Shown here piece after piece: positions 32,707 to 44,403 of a stretch of 64,000 nt of DNA. Below the pieces are notes generated by a model. The model was not told where the DNA came from, did no database searches, and saw only the letters and a program-made list of their open reading frames with translations. The stretch is from Coptis chinensis. Lineage: Eukaryota; Streptophyta; Magnoliopsida; Ranunculales; Ranunculaceae. Numbering within the stretch: the first letter of the stretch is position 1; each line of letters starts with the position of its first letter. Where the stretch lies: positions 89,243,501-89,307,500 of the forward strand of contig CM027381.1 in assembly GCA_015680905.1 (NCBI GenBank). The letters run 5' to 3'. The position numbers and the translations under genes are program-made.

Positions 32707-35260
32707 GTCTTTTATTTTGCTCTGGTCATTTTCTTTAAGAGTTGCCTCTGGCAACCCACCGTAGAGCTGGTTTTAGCAAATCGATCGTCATAGATACGTG
32801 GTCATCTTTCCATAGATCAACATATTGAAAAATAAAACATTTACTTAATTCCTCGCAATTGTTTGATACTTGATCCATGTATTCTGTTGCTGCCATGCAT
32901 CCACAAAGAAATGTTTAATGTATGTGTGCTAGATTGCTAGCATTAGTCTTTATCTTATGTTATATGTCTGGTTTATGCAAGGAGTTCCTCCCCCCCCCCC
33001 TCCCCTCCCGCGGATGGAACTAACAATACGGAATATAAATGAATAGTACTATCTAGTTTAAAAGGCCGCGTCTTCCTGAAAAATAATATTGCCCCGCCTG
33101 GGTGTGGTTGCATCGTACAACGCTTTAAGAGAAACTTCATGGAGGCATGATGTTTCTCTCACTTAAGAATCTTGAGATAGAAACTGGAATGGGGATGCTT
33201 GTTAACTTCCCCAAGCCATGCCAACTATACCAATACTTTACTCTTAGAATACTTTATGCATGATTACCAACTTTTAGATCAATTCCTAGCATAAGCAAAG
33301 AGATTCTAGTTTCATTTGTTGAAGTAAAGCCAAATTCAGTCATTTTGTCCGCATAGCACTGATTTTATATCTTCAAGCTTTGGTTTTGAAAGAAAATTTC
33401 GTAAATCATTTAAAGAAAAACATTTGCATCAAATTTTCGAGCTTTCCGACTAAGAAATAAAGAAGCCTTAGAGTTTTGTCCTATAGTAGTCCACCAGCCT
33501 AGATTTTTGTCCTATAGTTCATAAGGGATACCATATAAAAATTTCTGTCCTATACTATGGTTATGAAAGTATGAACGCATTTTCCTTCTCTTAACAATCT
33601 AATGTCAGCAATTCAGCATGTAGCATGAGGGTAGGAGTATGAAAAGAACTGTGATGTGGAAAGTATCAAGTTGTAGTAATAAAAGGAGCTGATTAGTAAA
33701 GTCTTTTGTTTAAAAATGGATACAACCGCGTAGGAAAAATGCAAAGCTAACACTGAAGTCAAGTTCGATCATAAATAACAGAATAGAAAGACGGTTCATC
33801 GTTCATGCTTTCCATAGAAAAATGTATTTAAATGTTTTATCTCAATTGAAATTCTATTCAGATTGCACTTAGTACACCAGTGAAAGTTCGTTGGGAAAAC
33901 GATGGATTAGAATTTAGAAATGAGTTTTGAGGAAAAAGTTTGTTATATGACTCAGTCTTTCACTACAAAATTTTGATCAAATTTGCGCTCCCAGCTGCCA
34001 CGACTTTAATTAAAAGAGATTCACAGCTAGTAATTTTTTTCGTTACACGAAAACATAACACTTTTGCGGCTGGCGTAATCTATGTGCGTGTGCTTGCTTT
34101 CGTCAGTTTCTTTACCTATGCTTGGGTTTGCTAACACACTGGTAACCTTCTTCGTTCATTGAGGTGGGTTGGACTTGGATTAGTCTTGTTCTGGTTTCTG
34201 GATACAGGTTTCAGTTTCCAGTATTCTCTTATCTATCCGTAGTTCGAGATTTCGAAATTCCGAAAATCTGAAAAAACGAAATTAACTATATTTCGACCCT
34301 ATGTTGTATTTTCTAATTTTTTCAAAAAACGAAATATTCAGCAGAATTTTGATATTTCGTTCGAAACATGAACACTGCATCTATCAACTGTGTCTAATAT
34401 TTTGGAAAAAACGACTCAACCACCCAGTCTTTACTCGAGGATAGTACGAAGAATTTCAATATCACTATCGTTGTTTATCTGGATCATAGTTCACGATTTC
34501 AAAATTCATGGAATTTCGTTTTCCTCAAAAACCGGAATTCCAATCTGAATTCTGCTGTCTGTATCGGAATATACAAGTTTCTGGAAAGCAGGAAATCTGT
34601 CTGAAACTAATCTCCACCGTTAATTGCCAAATATTACATTTGAACTGTCGCTTCCAGATTTCAATTAATATATTGTTATAATATATTATAACAATATATT
34701 TGAAAATTAAGAATATATTAAAGTGGAATTTATAGTATATTTTCGAAAATTAAGAATTACCCTGTTTGGCAAACTTTTCTATACTGGAATAGAAACCTCA
34801 CTCAAATCCCAAAATCAAGGAATTATAAGTTTCTATAGGGGGTAGAAACTTGAAATTTCATATATTAATGAATTATTTTAATTACTTGAAATTATAAATT
34901 TTGGAATTATATTTTCAATTCCAATTCCATAGGAAAACTTCCAAACAAATCTGAAGTGTAATCGATATACATGCAATTACTACCCCAATTAACTCATCGT
35001 CTTCGTCTCCATAAGCCAAATCTCCATTGAAATTCAAACAAGAAGTAATTGTATCGTGAAAATCAAATCCGTCTATTACATCGTGTAACATCTTGTGATG
35101 AAGAATGATTCATGGGAAAGAGTTCAGAACTAGGCTACAAATTTTCTTAATGTGTTCTTCAAGTTCAGTAACAAAATTGAATGAAGTTTCCAATTTGATC
35201 AATCTTGTTACTTAATCTTGTTACTTGTTAATCAATAAATTGTCCCCACAAAATATATAT
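32707..35260. other. Gene-free intergenic DNA
   Basis: No gene is seen. It contains a run of ten C followed by TCCCCTCCC (about 32990-33009), a GTCCTATAGT phrase repeated near 33478, 33510 and 33567, and a block of TTCG/AATTTCG-rich sequence (34230-34560) that repeats itself imperfectly. Open stretches are short and lack family resemblance. Confidence 0.5.
34667..34700. repeat. Perfect 34-bp AT palindrome
   Basis: The 34 bases equal their own reverse complement, centred between 34683 and 34684 with half-site AATATATTGTTATAATA. All but two base pairs are A/T. It is a cruciform-prone site and may be a double TIR remnant. Confidence 0.85.
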
Positions 35261-36516
35261 GTACCCGTTTAGATTAAACCCCATATTGTTTAAATCATTA
35301 GACTTAAATACTCATTTTAGTTGTTATTTCACTTAATTCCATAACTTCCTCTAATATATTTGACCCTTCCATCTTCTTCCCCGATCATTTGTCCTCTCCA
35401 GCGGCCCAACCGCAACTTGATTCCACAATTAATACAATCAATCACGGCCCAAATCCCATAACCCCAATGCCAAACCAATAACGTACCCAATCTTAAGTAA
35501 ACCCAATGATACTCAATTTTAACCTCCAAATACTCAATTCATTTGATTCTTAGTCCAAAACAAATTAGATTGCATGAGTTTCGATTAAAAATTAAAATCT
35601 TTCGTTCCAAGAGAGCTCACTTCTATTTTTGTTCATTAAACCCTTCCCACCAATTTTTTGAATAGATTCCCCATTCAAAATACTTAAACTCAATAATCAC
35701 ACATTTTGAATTCATCCTCACCCCCACAAATCATTATTTCTCACTCTTAATCCATTTCCAACTTCTTTAAACCCATTTCTAGTAAAATTGGCCTTCTTTA
35801 ATGGCTTTTAATGGCCTTCCTATATATATATATATATTAGGAGCAAGTTCCGTTTACCATAGTTTATACCACACCCCCCTACAAAATGAGTTAAGGGCTA
35901 ATAATTTGTGGATATGATACACTAATCATAGATAGCATCTACTCAAAAATCCATCTCATTTGGAAATCTCTAACCTAGTTAAAAATCATTATCAACTTTG
36001 ATTTTTTTTTTTAACGACTCAGATTATTCGATTTTGCAATCATCTTTTGACATAGTTAAACATTATCAAATGAGTTGAAATTTTATAGAGGTGATCTTCA
36101 TGGTTAGTTGAACACATCCACAAAAAACTAGGTTATAATTCGTGTTGTAGGTGAAGTTGTGGGGCATGGTATAAACTATAGTATAAAAAGTATGGTAAAC
36201 GGAACCTACTCGATATATATATATATATCTTCTCTCATTTTTGAATTAGGTAACTTAGATTTGAGTCCTAACGATGTGGGGATGTTTTGAATTGGAAGAG
36301 AGATAGTGCAAGAAGTTTTGTAATTTTGTATCGATATGGTTGTAATGTTAGCAAAAACAGAGTAGGAGAGTGATCGAGGAAAAAAATAATAGGAGTAGTT
36401 CTGGAATTAAGTAAATCATAAACCAGAATAGGTATTTAAGTCTAATGACGATTTAAACAATAGGGGGTTTAATCTAAATGGGTACATACTTTGGCGGGGT
36501 TTAGTCTAATTAACCC
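35261..36516. mobile_element. Second copy of MITE family 1, carrying a nested MITE
   Basis: Homologous to 26303-27132 from TACCCGTTTAGATTAAACCC to GGTTTAGTCTAATTAACCC. It lacks the outermost left end. After removal of the nested insertion (35841-36211) it is about the same length as the full copy. Confidence 0.75.
35841..36211. mobile_element. MITE nested in a TA microsatellite of MITE family 1
   Basis: Ends GAGCAAGTTCCGTTTACCAT (left) and, as reverse complement, GAGTAGGTTCCGTTTACCAT (right). TIR similarity continues inward through GTTTATACCA, with a 15-bp gap. It sits inside a TATATA run that is short and uninterrupted at the matching place (about 26842) of the other family 1 copy. The superfamily is unassigned, and a TA duplication cannot be told from the microsatellite. 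Confidence 0.8.
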
Positions 36517-38385
36517 ATAAATTGTACGTTGATGATTCTTTTGATCTATCGGTTTTTTTATCATAATCTTCTTCTTCTTCTTACATTCATTCAATTGCAT
36601 TCAAAATTAAAGTTGGCCGGGTTAGATCTATAAACTTTGGGTTTTAATATTAAATTATTAGTTTTTTGTGTAATTACTATAATATCCATGGCAGTTTATC
36701 ATACTGGATATGCCGATTCCGACACCGTTTCAGTTTTTTAGGAAACTTAAATATCCAACGGAATTTTTTGCAATCACGAACACTAATTTGGATACACCAT
36801 CTAGGATGAATCACGAGTGCCGATGTGCCCACATGTTTTTCTGTGGATCAGTGGATGTACTCTCACAGTACAGTCTGTCTGACATTATTTGATTTTACTG
36901 TTATGGAAGAATGGAGGAGTTTCCTTCTCCAACTAGATTCTAACTATTGTTAGAGTGTATTGTAGGAGGAAATTAATTAAAGTATGACGTTAACTCATGA
37001 AATATCTACCAGCAGTGAAGTGAGTGTGTGAGTCTGATAGAGTGAGGCCATAAAAATCAAAGCACAAGAAGCATAGGTGATTGTGTATACATTTTTTGTA
37101 AATTCATATGTGACACATGATAACATCTTCTTATTGCTCGAATATGGTCTTAAGTGTGGGTAGGAAGTACCAAAACATGTTTCAAGTCCAAGTCTTGAAT
37201 AACTCACTTCCTAGGTTTGGAAGTGAAATAAGAAGAGGTGGTTCAGAACTCTAGTCGGAGTATAGTAGTAGGTTCATAACTGGTTGGAGCAGTAGGTTTA
37301 GAGAACGAGGTTCGGAACGTACTGGATGGAGTAGTAGGGTCGGAGAACCACTTCATGACTAGGAACTCCAATTCCAGAGTTCAAATACTCAAGTTAAGAA
37401 CTCCAACTCTTACTCTGAACTTAAACATGCATGTTTCCTTATTGTTTAAGTCAATAGAAGAGGCCTATTGGCTTGTGAAACATTAATTAGCTTCTAGAAG
37501 AGTCTAGATATGGCTTACTAAGAAATTGTTTCCTATTTAAACTTTAATTACTTAACTCACAAGTAATTATGGAAACCTAATTTATTTTTTTAATTAAATA
37601 GAATAGTTGAACTACGTTTTGAGTTTGATTTTTCTTCACAGGTTACATAGACAGCCATTAAAGAATGTGGTTCAACTCATCATCTTCTACATACATCTTT
37701 TCTTGATTCAATATTTCTATTTGTTCTTTGATCATCAACAAAATACTTGTGTTTTTAGATTAGAAAAAATCATCACACAGTAATATACGCCAGTATCTTA
37801 AAAAGTAATATTTTTTATCTATAAAATATATATATTTAGGTAATTTATCTTTTGGTCACCAATTGATCGTTTATTTGCATTTGGGCCAAAATTGACAGTT
37901 TACTACGTTAACTTTGCGTTGACCATCTTGTTCCATCTATATTTTCCAGGAAAAGGCTAAAATACCCTGCACATGTCTTACACGTGACTTACTTGTGGAC
38001 CAAACACTTTTTTTTGCTAGGTAAGCTGTATTATATTATATTAATAGGTAGATTACATGAATATATATAAAAGGAGGGATGGAACATACAAAACACAAAT
38101 ATTGCTATTAACAGTATGACCAAATACAAAAAATTCCAAATAATAGTCAAACACTTGAAAAGATCTAAAATTTGATTCAATGGCCATATAAGAATCTATT
38201 TGCAACCACCTATTTAACCAACTTACTTCCTGCACCTAAGCCAAGCTAATTAACACACACAATTACAACACAAAAGTGATGGGTGGAAGCAAAACAATTA
38301 ATGCATATTATTAATTTTTGCATAATTGTATGAATTAATAAATAGTCTCGATTCATTACACCGATTTTTTTGTGGTAGGTGTAAA
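36517..38385. other. Gene-free intergenic DNA
   Basis: No gene is seen. A CTTCTTCTTCTTC run lies near 36569 and a GGAGTAGTAGG-type repeat near 37240-37340. Short open stretches show no recognisable domain. Confidence 0.45.
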
Positions 38386-38924
38386 TGTTAGATTTGGATT
38401 AACCTTACAATCGTAGGCAATCAGGGATTGATGGTTTGGATTTGACTGAGTTTGTGTGGACGAACTGCCTACATATCAAGTTCTCTCTACTGAGGGGAGA
38501 CTTGAATCAGGTCAGACATAGTTCCTCCTCTTCTTTATATAGGTGAGGGTGTTTGTGCCTCCTCCTCTCTCGCGTCCGGTCAAGTTCTGGACTTGATGGC
38601 ATTAAAGAGCCATAAAGGCATCTTGTGGTGAAGTAATGGCGTGCGCACCTACAACTCCGATCTTTAAGGTGACAGTCAGGCCATACGTTACTAGCCATTG
38701 GGGTGCTGGCTAATGTGAGCGTTCTGGCCGGATGCTTAACGTTCTGGACGTGGATGTTTTGGGAGCAGAGCGTTCAGGGTGCTGATGAGGTCGCTTAACC
38801 TGTATGAACTTATCATCAGCGACCTGAACGTGTGGATAAGTGTGATCATCCTGGTGTGCTAGACACGTGCTTAATATTCACTGGAAGTGTATATTACTCC
38901 CTCACGCACAGTAGGAGCATAACA
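38386..38924 (-). mobile_element. Possible solo LTR, minus orientation
   Basis: Ends are TGTTAGATTTGG and GAGCATAACA, giving TGTTA/TAACA inverted tips. Read on the minus strand it has a TATATAAAG motif (about 38537) followed by CAAGTCTCCCC and TGTAGGCAGTTCGTCC. This resembles the R/U5 of the Tat LTR at about 59401-59480 (TATATAAATA, then GTACGTAGGCAGCC). No matching target duplication, primer site or polypurine tract was found, so the limits are tentative. Confidence 0.4.
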
Positions 38925-41900
38925 AAGTTTAATGAATATTATGAACACTTGTGAAGTTGTTATCATTCAATTCTTATACTTTGAGGTTATAGGGTGTTTG
39001 CTTTTTCATTAGCTTTTATACTAAAATAATTGTGTGGTATTGTTCAAATTGAAATATCTCAAGCCTAAATTAATCTAAACAAGATTCTTATATTCATTAT
39101 AAAGATGGCCGATTGTAGAACACCTAAGACGATTTATTACCAGTGTTAGTCATAGGGTTGAACAATCTATTGTTGATTCAATCACTATCATTAACTATAA
39201 GCTAGAATATAGTATATGTTGGTAAAAGAGAGTGACTATTTGAGTGGCCAATTTATCCAATTAGAGAGTTTTAACTTTCAAGGAGGTGGTGAGCTAATGC
39301 TAATGGGGGAGGTGGAAGAATAGATGGGTATAATTAATAGGTAATAATATAGCTTTTTAAGAGTGAGTTTATAGTTGTAACAAGGAGAGAATATAATATT
39401 ACCACCGTACCCTAAAATTATTGTTTAATGGTACCAAGAACATAAAATTATACACCCGAATTAGCAACTAATTTGATGTCATTTTAGAGTTGGTCATTAC
39501 ATTTAGGAACTACGAATACATGAAAGATGTAATCTAATTAGAGCATACAATAACAATTAGAACAAGTTTACGCCTTTATTAAATGCCCAAGTCTTATCTC
39601 AAAATTAGGGCTTTAACTATAAATTAGAGTTTGGTCATAAGGGTAAATGTGTCAATATATAAAATATGGATAGGCAACCAATAATTTTGGACCAATCACT
39701 AATAAACGAATAATTGTAAACCAAACACAGATATTGCTATTAAAACTAGGACTAAAAGCTAATTAAATCACCCTATTTTTTTATCTTACATTTCCTCAAA
39801 GTTCATTTAGTCTAGTTCACAAGCACCTAAGAGCAGCTTCAACACCAGCTTGTTATCTTATATATAAAACATATACTGGATTTTCCAATTAGTTTCCGTA
39901 TTCCCGGTTTTAGGCCAAAGTTTTTAATAAAAGGTACCGGAAAGTTGGACAGCTACTTTCTTTTTGCTCTTCACTGAAAGGGTAAATTGGTAAATTTACT
40001 ACTCTATTGGGTTTTGCTTACTAAAATGAAAACTGCCTCGCCAAACAGACACACCGTTTCGGCCTATTTTCCAAATTAAAAAGAGTTACGGTCTTCTCCA
40101 TTTCCACAATTCTCCCACATCTGCAACAGCTTCTCCCATATTGCACATTGATTCACCATGGAATAGGTCACATTACTTTTAAGTTTTTCGTTAACTCATA
40201 TTCGTCATAATCCATTCTATAATTTCGCATATTTTTGATAAAATTTTTGTTTTACTTTTAGTTTGGATTTCGAATTACTATTCCTCTTTCTGCCTCCCCC
40301 TTCAATTCATTACTGTTAACGTTAACGTTAACCTTTCTTCTTAACAGAATCATATCGATCATAGCCTGGCAAAGTGGCAATGCGACTCACTCAGCAAGAA
40401 TTCTCGCCTTTTGCCACTGAAGGTAATGATCTAACCTCAAACTATAACATTAATATTCTTTATATTTTTTTCATTTTTGGTGCCCACTCTATATTAGCAC
40501 GAGATTCTCGCTTAAATTTTTTTCAGTGCATTTTGATGGTATAATTATACTCTCTTCCTAATTTTCCGTTACGAGGAATTAAGACTGAGCGTATACTGCA
40601 CTTTTATTGTTAGTGAAATTGTTGAATCCAGTAAGTCTGATGCATAAGTTCATACTTCAACAATCCAGTTAGTGAAATTGTTGAATCCAGTAAGTCTAAT
40701 TGATCATTCCAAAGGTGTAAAGGTAGATACGTACATTCATATAGAAAAGACAAACTCATGATGCGATGACTGTTTGAGGTTACAAGCAACAGACAAAGTC
40801 TATTTTACTAGAATCATCAGTGGCAATTAGACCTAATATAAATATACACACAAAAGGAAAGAAAATCAAATTCGAATCACTATGGTCCCATCCAGGCTTA
40901 CCCAATTTGCTAATGATCTGCTTATCATAAACTATTCAATAGTAGGTGTATCAGCACAAGTAAATGATACTTGAACTTTCTCTATGTCAAGGATTCTGTG
41001 TTGAAGTGTGGACTCTTCGTCTTCTTTTTCAGACAGCTGACATGTAAGTTATCAAGTTTGGTCCATTTTTTTCATATATTTTTTACTTTTAGTTTCATTG
41101 ATACATGTTGATTGCTAAGCCTTTTTTCAACTATTATTGTGATTGGTAACATGTGTGAACCTATTATATCATAATCTATAAATTAGTTCAATACTGTTCC
41201 AACTTACAGTGTGCCCTTATCAAGTTTCTAATGTGGTGTGGAGCCTTTCCTTATTGTACATTCTCTGGATATCGAATTTTTTTTTACAGAAGGTGTTCAA
41301 TGATTTGGGGTGTTGATGGTTTACTCTCTTCCTAAATCATGTTGTCATTATCGGAGACAGCCATTTATCAATAGTTTTGGTACCAATCAATTTTAAATAG
41401 TGGTTACCGTCATATGAACATCTTTTTCTAAGGTTTGACACAATTATGGCGACCCTATTATTGCTTCATATACTTGACTGTTTCATAATAACTCTTCCTT
41501 TAATTATTTATTTCTTTGGCTTTTTTTGTCTCTCCATTTTCTTGGTCAAATGGAGATTCTTCATTGTATCTCACGACTTTTCTATGTCGTCTTTGATGTT
41601 TTTATTATTACTTTGTGAGTGTAATGACTTTGTCATACATAGGCTGCTTAGAGAAATACTATGTCGCAATGTAAGACAGTGATCAAGTGGTGTCAACGTG
41701 TCTTGCTCCGTACATATTGTATAACAGCTGCATCGCAAAATGGCAAAATGCTTAGGTGTTTTATTGTCATTTTCATCTCACATTTTAGTCTTAATAAGTA
41801 TTTTCCCTTTCCATATTTTTGTTATCCAGTCCCAAGTAGGGATTATTCTCCACGAATAAACTCCATAAAGCAGTGGAGTTATTTGCTTCCTTATTAATGC

Positions 41901-43279
41901 ACGCGAATAAAACTCTTCAATACTATTCTCTGCTTTTAATTTCTAGGCAAATGCCAAAATGGTCTTCTTCGTCTTCAGATTCAGGTTTTACTCCCTTTTA
42001 AATTTTATTCCTTTTTCCCCATTTATTTGTTGCTAATTAATGCTGCCCGCAACAGTAAATGTATTTACTCCAAGGCGACTACATTGTGGGTTTCGCATAA
42101 TTTCTATTTGGTACTGTTTTCTTGCCTTTTGCAATACTTATTTCTGTTTTGATTATTCATTTGAATTGGATTGTAAAATTCCATAATAGTTCACCTCAAT
42201 CAAGGCTTTCAACAGACAGTTTCCGCTCAAACTCGCTGGTATGTTATATTGTCCCTTCTACATAGAAGAACTTCTATAGTATTTCTATACTATATAAATA
42301 CCCTTTCGTTTTTCCTCAACTTTGGATATAATCAATATTATGGTTCCTTTCTAAACAATCCATGAATCTCTTTTTGGGTTTTCCACTATCCATCATTGGA
42401 CGCAACTTTCCTCCTAGAGTGTGCGAATAATGGAGTATAGCACTCTGTTGCTATAAATCATTTTATATTGTAATACAATCCCCTTTTACCCAATAATATT
42501 GTAAGTGTTCGCCTAAATTGGTGTCTCTTCATTTGTAGGTTTCAAAGAGGAAATATTTTGTTTGCCTAAATCTTGAGCAAGACGCACGCAAACAAGAGAG
42601 GTGAAAAAGGCTTTAATTTACAGGTCTCAAAAGCTTTTCGTTGTACAATGCTTACAAGTAAATCTCGATTTAAGTTTAAATTTACAGTTTTTTGTGATAC
42701 AATACTTCAAAATTGTTGATAACTTCACTAATCTACAACATTTACATCAATTTAGATGCCATGTTATACAATTGTGGTAGAAGATAGTTCTGGAATTTAA
42801 TTATGTATAATTCACATTTGGTTGTTGTCAAACCAAAAAACAACGGTTTTAAATTCATTATAGTATTTTGCACTTAAGTTATGTTCTCACTTATTTAATC
42901 CTAAGTGCATCCTTTGGGCAATCAAGGCTTCATTGTGTAAAAAATTAGAAATAAACCAACAATACACCCTCTTTCAGTGAGGCCAAGTAATTCTTAGGCA
43001 ATTCCTGATGGGTCAGATCAATAGTAGCATCATCGGTTTTCCATTTAATTTAATTTTAGATCATAATATTTACTTAGTAGATTAGACTACAAAACCTCCT
43101 TTGATGGTTGATGTTCTTTAAGTACGTATTATCTGTGCTGTGGTACCATTTGGATGGATAACAAAAAAGTTACTGTTGTATTATTGTTGTATGTCAATTC
43201 TATTAATAAAAGTGGTTCAATGGTTCATTTGATTTAATACTGACCCTTTTCATTTGTTGCACAACTTATCAATACATAG
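38925..43279. other. Intergenic DNA with a few exon-like words
   Basis: No gene could be established. Short segments bounded by plausible splice signals occur at about 40381-40422, 41946-41983, 42192-42238 and 42541-42610, after a pyrimidine-rich region near 40090-40150 that looks like a 5' UTR. Their translations match no family known to me in any phase. A 28-bp sequence, TTAGTGAAATTGTTGAATCC plus AGTAAGTC, is repeated directly (40610 and 40668). Confidence 0.3.
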
Positions 43280-44060
43280 ACATAGGAATACAAACAAGTA
43301 CTTGAATGTTACCTGGGGGACATTGGAAGCTAGGTGGCAAATGTCATTGATATCTAAAACCCCGCCACTTGAAGAGGAGTTTAGCGAATGGGTACAGGCA
43401 ATGAAGCATGCTGGGGTACGGATGCCAACCCACAAACAGTTACTGGGATTTTATTTATTCATCTGCAACTGTGAACGCCTCAGGAGGGAGATGGATGTGG
43501 CAGAAGCGAGCTGAATAGGGAAGAAGTGGAGAGAATCAAGGCAAGGCTCCAGGAACTAGAGCTTCTAGGCAGACAAAGGGAAAAGACCTTAAGGCTGTGA
43601 GATTAGTAGAGATGAACAAGAAAAACAGGGACGAAAACTTCAAGAATGCCTCTGAAAAGAAACCAGTTAACACAAGTTTTAAAGCTGGTGAAGAAGGATA
43701 TGATCCATTCTCCAGAAGATGGACAAAGTCAAGAAATTATTTTGTATCAAACTCTGTCACAGGAGATTCCAAAAATGGGCATGTTGCTATTGAATCATTA
43801 GAATCAGGTGGAGGCAATGGGGCAGCAGGAGTAGCGGGGACAACTAATGTGGTTGTCTTCCCATCAACAGCAATAGCAACTGGTGCTCGAAGGTTGGTAG
43901 ATACAAAGGCCCATGTTGATCAAGGTACAATGTCAAACTCATTGCACAACTTTAATCTGCCAATCTCACTTGCAGTGTTGAAGGATTTTGGAAGACCCGA
44001 TGGATTCCATTTGGGATTTATGGCAAGGAAACAAAGTATAGAGGCATCAATTGGATGCAA
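43280..44060 (+). pseudogene. RTF1/VIP5 (Paf1 complex) gene fragment
   Basis: The translation matches the middle and late part of plant RTF1 (VIP5), a transcription-elongation factor of the Paf1 complex. The end of the Plus-3 domain is seen as KYLNVTWG, ARWQMSLISKTPPLEEEF and EWVQAMKHAGVRMP. A remnant of the FxYSSATV helix follows, then ERLRREMDVAEA, EEVERIKARLQELE, VRLVEMNKKNRDENFKNASE, PVNTSFKAGEEGYDPFSRRW, an Ala/Gly-rich linker and NLPISLAVLKDFG..GFMARKQSIEASIGC. At least three frame changes and a deletion in the helical region (about 43440-43470) break it. Both ends of the gene are missing. There is no poly(A), so it is not a simple processed copy. Confidence 0.85.
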
Positions 44061-44104
44061 TATTAGAATTTTTTATACCAGACCAACAATTTTGTTTTTT
44101 TATT

Positions 44105-44403
44105 AAGAACACACTAGAATTTTCCCAGTACATCAGTCTGTATTTTGCCCTTATTGAAGTTGTCATTGCACCTGACTTGAAGTCATCTAATAGTGAAGAT
44201 AAATATCTTGGTTTGACAAATTCTGCCACTTATGGAAATGTTACTAATCATTTATTTTCCATTGAATTAGACACCGCAAAGCAAGAGTTTGACCCAGACA
44301 ATAACCATATATATATAATTCCTCTTTCAAACTCTCTGTCAAACAATACTGCTCTTCCCACTAATCAAATAATGAGGGAGTTGAGTAGCCTAACTAGCTA
44401 ATT
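44105..44403 (+). pseudogene. Legume-lectin-domain fragment (L-type lectin kinase-like)
   Basis: It starts about 45 bp after the RTF1 fragment. The translation shows FSQYISLYFALI, VVIAPDLKSS, KYLGLTNSATYGNVTNHLFS, IELDTAKQEFDPDNNHI and LSNSLSNN. These are the beta-strands and the metal-binding region (E-D-T ... D-x-N-x-H) of plant L-type lectin domains, as in lectin receptor kinases. The GHG loop between FALI and VVIAPDL is absent. No signal peptide, transmembrane segment or kinase follows. It is a gene fragment and not a working gene. Confidence 0.8.

Noticed and set aside
33060-33130. Possible tRNA gene
   Set aside because: The short GC-rich text does not form the acceptor, D and T arms with proper A and B boxes.
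43280-44060. Processed (mRNA-derived) RTF1 pseudogene
   Set aside because: The copy lacks the 3' end and poly(A) expected of LINE-mediated retrocopies and stops abruptly before the conserved C-terminus.
44105-44403. Functional lectin receptor kinase
   Set aside because: Only part of the lectin domain is present, without signal peptide, membrane segment or kinase. It is a fragment.
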